Below, piece by piece: positions 23,059 through 35,923 of a stretch of DNA of 64,000 nt; the first letter of the stretch is position 1; the number at the start of each line of letters is the position of its first letter. Where the stretch lies: the NCBI GenBank assembly GCA_036346225.1, contig JARFIW010001082.1, positions 930,001 to 994,000 of the forward strand. The letters run 5' to 3'. The translations under genes were made by a program, and so were the position numbers. The notes below the pieces were generated by a model. That model was not told the origin of the DNA. It worked only from the letters and a program-made list of their open reading frames with translations, and did not search any database. This DNA comes from Platerodrilus igneus (lineage: Eukaryota > Arthropoda > Insecta > Coleoptera > Lycidae).

Positions 23059-24889
23059 ATATATATCCTAAAGCAAAATTTAAATGTCGATCGATCACTA
23101 AACCTGTAAGATAATAGCACAAGAAGTATTGATGCTAAGTCAGTACCTGCACAGAAGTCTATATTGGGTTGTAATTTATGATGATTGTTTTCACTGTACT
23201 ATTATTGCACACAAACCTAAATTGACAAAAGCTCAACCTTTAGACGACGTCATTAATGATGAAGAATTATGAAGGACCTCCAACAAATGCAATATGAGAG
23301 TAACCGCAAGCTTTACTTATATTTTTCACTGCATTGCAAACGTGTTTTATAGAGATGGTATCTATCATCAAAAGCGTTTCGAGCATTCTGGCGTCGGCGC
23401 TCCCATTCATACCGATATAAATAACACACCAATGAGTCTTACACGTTTATTAGACAAATAAATTCGTTTTTGTCAAATTAATTGTTTAAGATTGTGGCAA
23501 TCATACTGTACATACTTATTACAGGAATACAAAAATAAAACAATAAAAATTTAGACTTAATAATTTTTAATCAACAAAAGTTTATAATATTGAATGCATA
23601 AAGCTATTCTTTATAAAATAGTTTCGCTTATAAAATTAAAATATTTTTACTTAACAAATTCAACTTTAGGTGCTTTGGTTTTTAAATTCTGCTCTTAAAT
23701 TTTGAATACTCAACTTATCTAGCATATTAGATTCAATAGAAATGATAGCCAAATTTATTAATTGGTCCTGAAACATGGAACACTTTCAATAAATTTTTTT
23801 ATAATTTTTAATTTAGTAAGTGCTCGCACAGCTGTGGCAACAATAACCGGCATTGTTAAAATAATGAGCAAGGCTACGCAAGTATTTGGAAAGATTGACT
23901 TATATTATATTATACAATGTGATTTAATATGTTTGTCAGTGTAGATTTCAAAATTTTGCAAAATTTTAAAATCTTCCATGAGTTCTTAAGTCGATTATAT
24001 CATGTCACTCAATACTCTTTGTAGTTAAGAACATGAAGGTCGTTGTTCTTTTTTTGAATATTTTAGAGAATCAGAAAGCTTCCACGGGTAGCTGATAATT
24101 CTGGAATTATCGCATACTAATTTACAACGTTCATTTATTGATATCATTATGTTTGGAGTATCAAACAAGTACTATTTTATTTTAAACTTTTGTTTTTGGT
24201 CTTGAATTTTTTCATCTTATGTTCGTAAACTAATTTATGTTTTCACCTTTTTTGTTCTTAGTGTTTCTCTTGATTTAAATATATCTGAAAAATTACCTAG
24301 TTCTTTGGCATCGGTTAAGAAATTATTAAATGTTTTTTCAGATCGATAACTTTTTATATTTTCGTATAAATCTTAATGTTATTATACAATTCAAATTCCT
24401 CTATTATAAGAAGATTGTTATGCAGAAAATAAACATTGTTTTAAAAGTAAATGTAATTAAATTAAATATAGTTACATTCAAAGTTTGGTAAACACCTTGA
24501 AAGAAAAATTTTTAAAATCATCGAGATTGTGGATACTATGGAGATAAATTAATACAAGGAATTGTACATTTTTTTGTTAAGGAAGAGATGTGTAAAGTCT
24601 TTAATAGTAGTCAGTATAAAAGTTATCAAAAATTTGTACCTGCTGATCACGACGTAAATGCTAAAACATGTGAATGTAAACAGATTATTGAACAGAAGGG
24701 TCGGGAATTATTAACGAGATGTATACACATTCCATATGCATTTCGTGTACGGCGCAACTAGCAGACGTAAATTGGAGAATTTGTTAAAGGAACCACCGAA
24801 AATGTATCAGTTCCAATAAGAAGAATCGTATAACGTGTATTAAACACGATACTTTGTTGCGCTTCCCTGTTTACATGCTTTGTTTATTA

Positions 24890-25440
24890 CTTTCGTTATT
24901 CCGGCGGAGGTGGTGGCGGATGCGAACGTGGAGGCGGAGACAGAGGCGGATGCGGTGGCGGAAGCGGATGCGGCGATGGAGGCGCAGGTGGAAGTGAAGG
25001 CGGAGGCAGAGACGTTAGTAGAGACGGCTGTGGGGGCGGAAGTGGATGAGACGCAGACGGAGACGTAGGCGGGGCGGAAGCGGAAGCGAAGGCAGAGGCT
25101 GAAGGTAAGAGAAAGCGGGGTCGGAGGTGAGACGGGGACGGGACGGAATGGGGGCAGATGCGAGGCGGAGGCGGAGGCGGAGGCGGAGGCGGAGGCGGAG
25201 GCGGAGGCGGAAGCGGAGGCTGAGGCGGATACGGAGGCGGAGGCGGAGGCGGTGGCGCAGGCGGAGGAGGAGGCGGGAGCGGAAGCGGGTGCGGTGGCGG
25301 AGGCGGAGACGAAAGCGGCGGCGGAGACGGGTGCGGAGGAGGAGACGCCTGTGTAGGCGGAGGCGGAGGTGGAGGCGCAGACAGGGGCGGTACAGTGAAG
25401 GCAGGGCTGAGGCGGAGGGCGTATGCGAAGACTAAGGCAT
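24890..25440. repeat. (GGCGGA)n-like minisatellite
   Basis: GGAGGCGGA hexamers run with few interruptions between about 25145 and 25250 and are more degenerate on either side. Open frames on both strands (Arg-rich forward, Pro-rich reverse) follow from the hexamer and are not called as genes. Confidence 0.9.
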
Positions 25441-25918
25441 GAGGCATGAGGAGAAACGTTACTCCTCGTACTTCATGCCTTGTAAAGCGTCGACTTTTAT
25501 TGTGGTGTTGGTGAATTCGATCATAACCCACATGTCAAAAGTTTCTGTTCGTTTTCGAATTTGCAAAGTTTTTTTGTAAATTCCTTGTAAATCAAAGAAC
25601 TAGTAGGTGGATGCTTTTCGATATGATTAAAAATGGGTAACCAACGCGCACAATCTACATATCAAGACAAATACGATGTAAGGATTCGAAGAAATCTACC
25701 ACGTCGCCTTTGGAGAGTACTGCGTACCAGTAACAAGAGTAATGCTTTCAAACCTACTGTAGTGCATTGAAATTAAAATTGAGCAGATACGGTCTTTTTT
25801 CAATTCCACCCACCCCATGAGTGACACTGACTGTTCTATTTTATTATTTTCCATAAATGCCTCATCGCGCTATACGTTGAATTCAGATAAAGTTATCTCA
25901 CCTGCATATCCGGTCATT

Positions 25919-26529
25919 TTATGTGAGACGATTTAGGCCATTGTTTTTCAACAACGTTCCAATCATAGATATTACGGTCATTTCGATATGAAGTGGTTCT
26001 AGCATAGCCACCACTTTATCTCCTCCATACATTTCAAAGTATGACCATTGATTTTGGTTAGCGCTGGCGTATACTAGTTGGTCGGCAGTCACAACGGGCT
26101 TCTGTTCTGGATCTCTTTCATTTGTGATTATATTAATACTATTCATGGTATGACGAACTGTGGCATAGAAGTTGATATTTTCTAATAATAGGAGTACAAT
26201 ACTGATTCAGATTTAACTTGTACATTTTCCATACGAATCGGGAAGAGATATTTCGAATTGGTCTCTTTTAAATAAATTAAAAGCCGACGTTGCATTACTC
26301 TTATGTTCTGGGTGTAAAATAAAAATACAGTTTTATCGTGAAAGGATTCAAGTGAAATATTTGAAGATTTATTGTAATAAAGATCATCGTTCGCGACACA
26401 TTTGAATACAACTTGTGGTACATTTTTAGAATAAACAGAACTCTGCTCCTTGCATAGATCAGATGTTCTACATGCCACGACTCTATTATATGATACGTTC
26501 AATCCAAATTTACACATATCGACTACCAC
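25919..26529 (-). pseudogene. Unidentified TE-like protein remnant
   Basis: Two adjacent minus-strand frames (26529-26182 and 26146-25919) give ordinary protein composition. The first includes VACRTSDLCKEQSSVYSKN; the second has NQNQWSYFEMYGGDKVVAM followed by LEPLHIEMTVISMIGTLL. The G-D-K-x-V … LHIEM pattern is reminiscent of large transposon-derived proteins in invertebrate genomes, but I cannot name the family. A frameshift or stop around 26150-26180 separates the pieces. The equivalent part of the left arm (18200-18750) aligns as DNA but has lost the frame, so the right arm preserves an older coding state. Confidence 0.4.
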
Positions 26530-29500
26530 TTTTGTAATAAAACTGTCAAAAAATTGGCAGTTTTCATTACATTTGCGAATATTTATTGAAGATTGTTGAA
26601 GTTCTGAATCAAAGCATCAATTAAGTAAGAGATTTTGAAATATTTCTTCTTGTAGGTACCTTATTTCTACAAACAGTTATTATCATGATCATAACTGGCG
26701 TAAACATCAATTTGATAAAAGACCAAAGATTGACAGCGGTGTCAATAACTACATTAAACGTTTTCTGAAAGCTAATTATTGGCACCTCATAAAATTCTAA
26801 TAAATGCGAGAATAATAACAACATACAAAGAAGCTTATACAATTCCTAGTGTCTTAAGAAAAACATAAAAACTTTGATTATAACCCACACACCCGTTACT
26901 ACAACAGCGATCTAAACTCTTTGACAAAAATGGTTGAACAGTAGTATGGTTTGCTATACATATAACTAGCGCCGCCTTGTGATTATACCTCAAATGTAAA
27001 TCAAAATTATCAAAACAATTGTAAATTTATTACAAAATAAAGAGAGTTTCAATGGAAGGTTACCCTACTTGTGTGCAAGCCCAGTGTTGTCGCTTACAGT
27101 AAACCTCATCCAATATTTATTGGCAAGTCAAGTCATGTAATTAATCGCAGCCGATATCAAATGGAAATATAGTATATTACATACTAACGGACATACGGTG
27201 ATGAAACGGTTTACAGCCCGAGCGAAGCGAGGGCTGTAAAATGTCGAAGCACCGTAAATCTCTTACGTCCCGCGGTATGTATATTATTTTTTCCCTACCT
27301 CTAAATTCAAAATCATTAAAAATGCCCTTAAATTAAGTTTAAAATTCAAATAAAAATAGAGAATTATTTAATGTAGGCTTAGACCCGTAACCATGGATTT
27401 GTAACCATGGATGACAATCACTTACGTCCCAAGGAAAGTAAGTATAAATTTACGTCCCACTTCACAGCCATCCTAGTAAATGCAACTTACGGAAGGTCGT
27501 CTAGTGACGTAAGTGTCACTTACGGCTAAGGTAGGGAAAAAATACGTTAATCGCATCACAAGTTTTATTCAAATCTGCGAAGACTATCTAGGCCCATTGA
27601 ATTGATAATAGGCTAACAACTTTCAAACAACTCCATACTTCAAAAATATATTTCTCTCGCCTGCACTATTTTACCTTTGCGGTAAGACTTCCCCGTAAGT
27701 GCTTAACTCAGATGAGTAGTTTAAGATGAATAAAGGCGATTAAATTTTTATTGAAAAAATGCGTAGCTTGACTGTAAGTCACAGGCGTATTCTTTGTAAG
27801 ATAAATTTCACCCTACATCCATTATAATCTGTTTAGCTCTCTACAATTATACGTAGTAATCTTGTTACAATATTTCAGAACTCTGTCAAACCTAAATATA
27901 TAAAAATTTAAATTAAAGTTTTTTCTAACTACGTAAATATCGACGATTATGGAGCAAGAGGTTTAAGCGATTACGAACAATGTATGTCCTATGTAGGGTT
28001 ATATTTCTGAGAAAACACACTTATAGATATACAAATAGTATATTCGTTTTTCCGGAAAATTGCATTCTAAGCTAAACGACCTCTTGACTGTGTTAAAATA
28101 TTGGCAAAAGAATACAGAAAATGTAAGCACTACAGTTGCACGAAAGAGTAAATGATGGTGCTTATTTTATCTGCTGGTAGAGACACCCCAAGCATTTGGT
28201 GTTTTACTCTATAATTCATGAGATGAAAATACGTTTTGTTATTTAACTCGTAAAGAATTATACATATTTCTTTCGAATTAGTAATTTGTTGTTGTCTATA
28301 CAATTTGATTCTGAAAGTAGTGCCTAATTTACTTTCCGCTAATTGTATAAATACAAAAAAACTTCAAACGGGTTCACTAAGATATCATACTCAGCAGCTT
28401 TTATATTATTCTAGTGTACAGTTTTACAGAATATCGACATAAATAAGGATAATAAGAGAAAAACAGAGTAACAAACCCCAAACTTAAGCAAACAATTCCT
28501 TGGAACTAGCTAAATAAGAAATATTTTTGCATAGTACAACTTCATTTATAAGTTTGTACCTTATTCTCACATGTGCCGTTAGGGCTCCTTATAGTAGCCG
28601 TGAAAAACCCGAACTGCACTGAGTGAGCGAACAAACAAACGCCACATTCCAAAATTTCTATTTTATAAATTTTGCATCACGTACACAGGCGGTCATCTTT
28701 GAAATACGTGCCCGTAAATCTTATTATTTGCTCTTAATTCCTACAAGTAGGGTAGGAATGTAGATGCAGACCCTGCAGCCTTGCGTCGATTAAGAGGGGC
28801 TCAGCCCCTACATTTGATTTTCGAATGTTCCAACCGATGGTATTACAATGGCCAGAAAGCGAGATTTTTACCTGGAAATTTTGAATTTTGCCGAAAATTT
28901 GCTATTCCAAGTCAGGTAGGAAATTTTAACGTGCGTGACAACACTCCCAATGCGATCTACATTTTACATTTCATCCCAACGAGGGCGTATTTTTGTGAAA
29001 AATTCTCGCCAAGCATTTTTCAAGATATCCGTGTCAGGAATCGACCCCGTAACCTTGGGCTTAGTAATCACACGCAAACGAACTAAGTCACGAAGCGTCG
29101 CAAGAAAATTAACCCGCAGACCAAATCAATAACAAGCTGCACTGTCGTCGGTTTTAGGGTAGACCCGACGAAAGCCAGACGGATGTCCCCTCACCCGCGG
29201 CCCAATATCGTGGAGTAATAACTTTCTAAACTATGCAGCGACTTAGAAAGTATACGAAAAAATATAGATCTTGATATAATAGATAAGGCAAAAAATAGAG
29301 ATGGGGTGTTTATAGCTTCATAGGAACCCGGTAGAAAAAAGAAGAGGAAGGGCTCGCGTTGAGCAAAAGCGATAGACCAAAAAAAAAGCACTGCTCAACC
29401 AGTCAAAATGTAGTCAGCAACTTTGAGCGGAGGAGAATCACTCTTATGTTATATACAGGTGCCTACGGCTGAAATGGAGGTAGAAGAATACAAAGAAGTT

Positions 29501-30195
29501 TAGTTTTAGGATAAATATCCTACAGAAAGGTTAGAGAGTAGAGAATGTTCCTATTAAAGCAAAAGACGTAAACTGTTTCACAAGAGTTTGCTATCATTAT
29601 TATTTAGTTTTGCAAATTAACCATGCAAAATTACTAGACTAAGCTTCCCTTTTGTCCTCTAATTAATTAAATTAGGGTAATTAATGGATTCTTGTATACA
29701 ACGTTATCACGCTAAATACCAATGATGTCATTCCTTTACATAAATCGGGCTGCATGTTCAAATTCTTTTCTATGTGCAAATACGGTTGGAGTTCATTGTA
29801 CCTACATCATTAAAAAAAACGTCAAAGGTTTGTGGTAATAAATCCGGTACCAATGGAAGGGTGAACTCCATACACTAAGGCACTGCTGTATAATGTATTA
29901 TAGGAAAGATAATTACGGGTAGAATGCTATCACTGCCGTCGTCCACCACTCCTTGTACGTATCGCATTTTCATTATTCGAAACAATGCCATATCTCTTCA
30001 AATCGTGGAAAACGTTTACAACGCAAAAGACAAAATAATAATTAAAATTCGTTTCTCGAGCAGTGCTGGGTTTCCCAAACCGCATTTACTCAATAATAAC
30101 AACTAATTCTATAGAACCCCGAAGATAATTACACGATCCATTTTCTCATGAATTACATGTGTACTACCCGTAGATGCTAAAACTATTTTACATAA

Positions 30196-32225
30196 CTATA
30201 GTAATATACTTTAAATTAATGATTAGAAATTCTCTCTGATTAGTTATTAAAATAAAATTTGTTACGTTCACTTTCGACAATAAATTAAAACCTACCCTTT
30301 TCTTACATTATTCATGCACATAGATTCCGCTTCAATACTCCAACAACATCCTGTATATTTTACTTTCTTAATAATTTGCATTTAAGTTTATTTATTTTAA
30401 AACGAAATGCAACAGTCGGACAGTCGGTACCCTGTTTTAGGTGTCTGTTGGTTTGGCCCATATTCTTATAGCGTTTAATTACTTCGTAGACTACTTCGAC
30501 CTAAAGATTCGTCGAAATAATGGATCTTACTAATCACACCTGTTTGATAACGCCGGCATTGATATGAATTGGTGCTATTAAACGAATTAATATTCATTTT
30601 CTTTGCTGCATACGATCCAAATATAATTGTCGTTCTTGTTCTGTATAAAATTTTTGTGCACACGCTGTGTGGTAAGTAATGACAGTTTTACAAAAATGTT
30701 TTTCTTTCGTAAAGAGTCTAATCTTTGACTGTAATTATTATAGCTTCCTCCAGTGGACACGACAGTCCCTTGAGTTGCTGCTCCTTGTGATATGCAAAGC
30801 TGCACCAGTTACGTAGTGTCAAGTCCATCTGTCCCGCTCCGGCCCTATGGAGGGTGTGATAGGTTCAACACAGTATGCACACGGGTGAGTGTTTTATTCC
30901 CTGCTCGTGTTGCGACCTTGTTTACTTAGACTTTGCTATTTGAACTCGCATTAATTTGTGTGTACCAAAATAGTTGTTTTAGGTGAGGGCACATGTGTTA
31001 CTGATATCGTATTCTTCTATGATTTCCTTTTTTTTACAACTTTATATATCGTGTGTTATTGATATTGTATCCTTCAATGATTTCCTTTTTTGTGACAATT
31101 TTATTTATTTAATTGTGCCTACGGTGATAAATTAGAACTGTTGTTTTTGAAATTGTAAACTTGTGTTAATTATGATATTGTAGTGATAATTCCATGTATT
31201 TAATCTTTGTGCGTACGATGATGATTTGGAGCTGGGGTTTTTAGAGTAGTAATTTTTTTTGTTGTTAATTCAGATTAATAGTGACCTAAAAACTGCAGGT
31301 CACCATGTTAAAAACGTGATTTTTTTTGGTTTCTTGATATATGTACCTTGTATTTATTGATTTTGTGAAAAATCTTTGCAATGAAAATCCCTTCAGGATA
31401 TTTTGAAAAAAGTTAATGTTTTCTCGCAGGGTAGATTTCTGTCTATTTTGCAACAAAAGTTGCTAATTAGAAGTTCTTTTTTTAAATGGTGCTTTTATTA
31501 TGAATCGGTAGGTTTGTTTTTATTCCAGGTATTTTCTTTTTTCTGTTGTATTAGTACAACCTCGCCTACTCGCCGATTGAGCCCGGGCATTCCTTTCATT
31601 GTTCCGTCAGCTACGTCGATGTACGTAGCAAATTGTGGAGCCAAATGAAGCATAACAACTTACGTTAATACAGAATGAAGTTATCGATAAGCTTCCCTAA
31701 CTTCTATACGAGAAATTATAGACACGAATTTTTTTATACGACTAGAAATAATGTAAGCAACACCATAAAAATCTAAACGCAAGATTATAAATTGAAAACT
31801 TGCAAAAGTTAACTCATGTCACATCCCTAAGTATAAAGTCTCTTGGTGTTTGCGTTGTAATGTATAATAGGTATGTATATATGTGTCTCACAGGGGTTTG
31901 TCTTTGCTTTTTACTTAAATAGCAAGTGTGTAATATAATCAGGAAGGTTAATAGCAGCACCAACGTCGTGTCCATGGTGGTCATTAAACACGGGCGATAT
32001 TCTCTAATGAACGAACCTTTTTGATGAAATAAGTCCCTGAAATATATGATTTTTTTATCAAATATTTTCATCCAAAGGCTCACACGCCAACATAGATTCT
32101 GTATGTAAGCAAGTAATTTATAATGGAAATAAGAACCCCATTTTGTAAATGAAATAAAATGTTATTTTTGTTGTGATACATTGTAGGTACCTATTCTACA
32201 CGGTCGATCGTTATTCCTTTTAACA
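30196..32225. other. No gene recognised; one 55-bp tandem pair
   Basis: TGTTACTGATATCGTATTC…ATGATTTCC near 31000 is repeated about 55 bp later as TGTTATTGATATTGTATCC…ATGATTTCC. Other short frames (30587-30805, 31403-31648, 31814-32083) carry no motif I know. The 5' part of the BEL/Pao element that follows, including gag and 5' LTR, was not found and is probably deleted. Confidence 0.5.
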
Positions 32226-32640
32226 TTGTAAGGAATTTAGTAGGTATTTCTTGAATTACAAAATTAGTTGAACCGTTGCATTTCGATAATTGGAATCAAT
32301 CAAGTAATGTTCAACATTAAACATAGGTGCTTAGTAAAAGTTCAATCGCTTTATAGTGGTTATGAAACCACAATTTCAATTTTGGTGATGCCAAAAATAT
32401 ATGGTACAATTCCTAACGAAGATCTGAATTTATCGATGAACATTCCAAATCATTTAAAACTGGCAGATCATTCCTTTGCATCATCTGGAAAAGTAGACAT
32501 TCTTCTCGGAACTGAAGTATTTTATGAGCTTCTTTGCATTGGACAAATAAGTTTGGGAGAAAATAATCCAGTACTTTAGAAAACTAGATTGGATCGGGTT
32601 GCTTCGGGTTCTATGATACCCTGCCCTCAAAAAAACATTG
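32226..32640 (+). pseudogene. BEL/Pao protease region
   Basis: A frame from about 32250 to 32579 encodes the region after the protease active site of BEL/Pao pol: VMPKIYGTIP, then a run ending in GKVDILLGTEVFYELL, the conserved block preceding the RT in this superfamily. A stop at 32577-32579 cuts the frame. Its upstream half, with the catalytic Asp, is missing. It is the start of the pol remnant that continues to 35858. Confidence 0.8.
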
Positions 32641-32677
32641 GTTAGGTGTAATCTGAATATAAATATTGATATTTAGA

Positions 32678-33765
32678 AACAATTGGAAAACTTTTGGGCC
32701 GTAGAGGAAATTCCTTCTGGAAATAAATTACTTTCACACGAAGACATCGAATGTGAAAAAATGTTTGTGGAAACTACCAAACGTAATGTTGATGGAAGGT
32801 TTCTTGTTCACATTCCATTTCGTTAGTCGATTCTCGGCAATATACATTGAATAGATTTCTTTCATTGGAAAAAAGGTTAAATACAAATCGTACCTTGAAG
32901 CAAAAATATGTTGACTTTATGGTAGAGTACGAAAATTTGGGACACATGTCCAGGTGTCGTTCATATTCTAATAGAATTTTGTATTACTTACCACATCATG
33001 TTGTAATTGGTGAAAATAGTGTGATTACTAATCTAAGAATAGTTTTTAATGGTTTGGCAAAAACAGATACTGGACTTTCAGTAAATGATTTGCAATACAC
33101 TGGGCCAAATATACAGAACAAATTGATCGCTATTCTTTTGAGATTTCGGAAATATAACATTGTCGTCTGTGCAAGTGTTTCGAAAATGTACAGAATGGTT
33201 TTGGTAAATGAGAATCAAAGAACATTACAAAAAATCGGTGACGATCAGATCCTACTCAAGAAATCAGTGAGTATACTCTCAATACCGTCACGTATGGAAC
33301 AAAGTCGGCTCCATATTTGGCAATTCGATGTCTAAAACAACTTGAGTAATATTAAAAGACTTTTACGTTGATGACATGCTGGGGGACTTTGGTAAAACAG
33401 AAAATACAATTAAATTGGGTAAAGACGTTGATTCTTTTTAAAAACTGGTTGTATGATATTTAGGAAATGGGTATCAAATGATTAAATGGTTATTGAAGTT
33501 TTGGGAAAGTGATTGCAACTTTGAACAGTATTCACTTTGGTGAAAAGGATCAACACAAAACACTGGGTTTATACTGGGCATTTAAATTGGATACACTTAT
33601 GTTTAGTATTGATTTTAAAGTAGATGTGTCGGAAAATACAAAAAGGTCAATTTTGTCAGGTATTTCTAAAATATTTGATCCTTTCGGTTTGTTGCGACCT
33701 TGTATAATCTTAGCAAAAGTATTGAATTTTAAAAAATGGTGGTTTGGTCCAGATAATTCCTAATT
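32678..33765 (+). pseudogene. BEL/Pao reverse transcriptase, broken
   Basis: The RT starts with FWAVEEIPSGNK (about 32690) and continues through FLSLEKRLNTN, YENLGHMSR, YYLPHHVVI and TNLRIVFNGLAKT. The last corresponds to the family LRVVFD block, with Asn in place of the first catalytic Asp (near 33040). The YVDD box lies at 33364-33375 in another frame. A following piece (33509-33763) includes KTLGLYWAF and ISKIFDPFGLLRP, the thumb/RNase H junction typical of Pao. At least four frame changes or stops occur (near 32824, 33335, 33350 and 33480). No functional RT can be made. Confidence 0.9.
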
Positions 33766-33939
33766 TCTAGGGATATATTAATTTCACAATGAAAAGAAAG
33801 GACAACATTTGTAGTTTGGTTGTCGAAAGTGATGGTTTTCTCTTACAAAACTTTAGTCTTAATCGACTTAAAAGAATTGTTGCGTATTGTTTTTGGTTTT
33901 GTAGGATTGTAATTTGGAAAAGACATAGATAAACTTTAG

Positions 33940-35420
33940 ATGTTGGAAAATTGAAGTATTCTCTTACTGCATTAATAAGAGTAGTGCAGCGAGAGGTTTA
34001 TCGTCAAGAAATAGGAAATCTTGAAAAGAAGTTAGACATTTTGACAAAAGGAATTCGTAACTTAACTTTCTTTCTCGATGACGGGGGTATCCTCAGGGTA
34101 GGTGGAAGGTATCCGGTTCTTCTTTGAGCAGAACACAGATTTACTCTTTTATTGATTGAAGCGGAACATGAAAGACTATTACATCCAGGTCCGCAAATGT
34201 TATTGAGTTCAATTCGCGATAAATATTAGGTTATTGGTAGTAGAATTTTGGGTTAGGAAAATGTCGTTTAATTGTATTCAATGTTTCAAATAGAATCCTA
34301 GGCCAATGGGTCAAATTAAGGGTTTTTTACCCAAAGAACGTGTGCGTCCTTTGCCTCCTTTTTATAACTTTGGCATTAATTATGCAGGCCCTGTATACAT
34401 TAAAAACAAAAATGGTAAAGGAGCAAGGTTAAAATGTTATATTTGTCTTTTCATATGCCTTGCAACAAAGACTATTCATATTGAGTTGATATTGTCGGAG
34501 GCTTTCACGACCGGAGTCATTATAAATCCGGGTTGGGACCCTGACATTTTATAAACTAAGGTCGACGTTTCACCCACTTTTGTAAGGACAAGAAAATAAA
34601 ATAAATAATAAAAATAATAATAAAGATAAGAATGATAATATTAAGTAGACAAGTTAAAGTGTAAAGAGTAGGTAAAGTTACTTTTGAACTAGCAGACTCA
34701 CCAGTCCATCTACGCCAAAAGTTGTATTGTGGCAAAGTAACTGGTAAAAGTAGCGAAAGTGGTAGTTTATATAGAACAAGAACTTGATGCATGAGTGATC
34801 ATGAATAGAGAGGAGTGTCGTAGCGGGTCAGTGAACGGCACGGTTCTGCTTTTGTGAACATAGGCTAGTTTTCCAAATGGGGAAAAGGTAGTAGCCATCG
34901 CCTTTGTTTAGATTGTTAGATTTTTAGTGATTTCTATGGATTCTCTCATTTTTCTATTGTCGAAAAATGGTATTCTGGCAATATGTTTCGTTTTGTCAAA
35001 AGTAGGCGAAGCGTCGACCTTATTTTATAAAATTACGCAGTCCCAATCCGGATCCATTAATATTTATCATATTGAATTGGTTAAAGATTTGACGTCTGAT
35101 GCATTTTTGGCTACGTTTCGTAGATTTATTGTTAGGCGAGGTAATCCTAATTGTGTTTTCTCCGATAATGGTTCTACCTTTGTGGGGACTAACACTGAAC
35201 TAAAACAGTTACTAAAATTTGTGAAAAATCGTTTTCTGAATTATCGGATTCGATGGAAAATGAAGGAATTTCATGGAAATTCATACCACCAAATTCTCTA
35301 AATTTCGGGGTATTTGGGAAGCGGGAGTGAAATCTTGCAAATTACAGTTGAAAAGAATAATCGCGAATACCTCACTTACCTTCGAAAGTTTTATACACTG
35401 CTTACACAGATCGAGTCAGT
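33940..35420 (+). pseudogene. BEL/Pao integrase, split by a MITE
   Basis: An H2C2-type zinc region (IEAEHERLLHPGPQMLL near 34157) and an N-terminal domain in mixed frames are followed by the core. The core reads YNFGINYAGPVYIKN, with the first catalytic Asp position occupied by Asn, then LATKTIHIEL near 34470. A 0.5 kb inverted-repeat element interrupts it. The core resumes at about 35075 with HIELVKDL, AFLATFRRF and CVFSDNGSTFVG (second Asp), and then the third catalytic region in broken frames. Codons for HIEL…AF occur on both sides of the insertion. Non-functional. Confidence 0.88.
34525..35053. mobile_element. MITE with ~58-bp inverted repeats
   Basis: The left end AATCCGGGTTGGGACC … AAGGTCGACG…CACCCACTTTTG (34525-34582) is matched by the complement at the right end (about 34992-35053: CAAAAGTAGGCG…CGTCGACCTT…GTCCCAATCCGGAT). 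The interior is AT-rich and non-coding. It interrupts the integrase frame of the BEL/Pao element. No transposase is present, and the superfamily could not be decided from the ends. Confidence 0.75.
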
Positions 35421-35559
35421 CCTTATTTCTCATCCTTTGGTTCCATTGTCATCAAGTCCAAATGACTATGATGTGATAACGCCACCACATTTTTTAATTT
35501 GCTTTCGGTTATCGGCACATGCATATGTAAATATGGTGGACATACCATTCAATCGTCTT

Positions 35560-35858
35560 TCAAGATATCATCATATTCAGATGCTATATCAACACTTGTG
35601 GAACAGATGATCGAAAGACTATATTAGTGAATTGCAGAGTCGGCAAAAATGGCGGGTTCAAAGATATAATCTTCAAATAGGCCAGTTGGTGCTTATTAAA
35701 GACAATAACTTATCTCCTCTGAAATAGAAGCTAGGCCGGGTGAGTGCTATAGTTTTTGGACCAGATAAGAAGGTGCGCGTTGTAAAACTCAAAACTCAAG
35801 TTGGTGAAGTGCAGCGTGCAGTGAATAAATTGTGCATACTTCCTTGTAAAAGTAACTA
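35560..35858 (+). pseudogene. BEL/Pao C-terminal domain (DUF5641 type)
   Basis: After a stop at 35608-35610 the frame encodes SKDYISELQSRQKW, then NLQIGQLVLIKDNN, GRVSAIVFGPDKKVR and VNKLCILP, the standard C-terminal domain of BEL/Pao pol. One in-frame stop near 35727 interrupts it. The frame ends at about 35858, just before the polypurine stretch. Confidence 0.88.
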
Positions 35859-35923
35859 AAAGGTTTGCTTATATTAGTGTTAGGTTATACACCTTTTTGT
35901 AATTGTATTGTTAAATGAACCCT

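Larger units (their letters stand above)
22426..30195. repeat. Right arm of a giant inverted repeat
   Basis: Mirror of 14655-22424, ending …GCTAAAACTATTTTACATAA at 30195. The outer part (about 26915-30195) is almost identical to the left arm; the inner part has diverged. The inner part retains a better open frame (25919-26529) and a more regular GC hexamer array (24890-25440). Beyond 30195 the sequence is unrelated to the left flank, and no target duplication was found. Confidence 0.9.

Noticed and set aside
13010..23110. CRISPR-like array
   Set aside because: Repeats are contiguous 10-bp units without spacers and lie in a eukaryotic genome.
24880..25531. Pro-rich 211-codon frame and Arg-rich 102-codon frame
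   Set aside because: Product of the (GGCGGA)n repeat; no independent coding evidence.
30587..30805. Possible short secreted protein on the minus strand
   Set aside because: No signal peptide pattern, promoter or relatives recognised.
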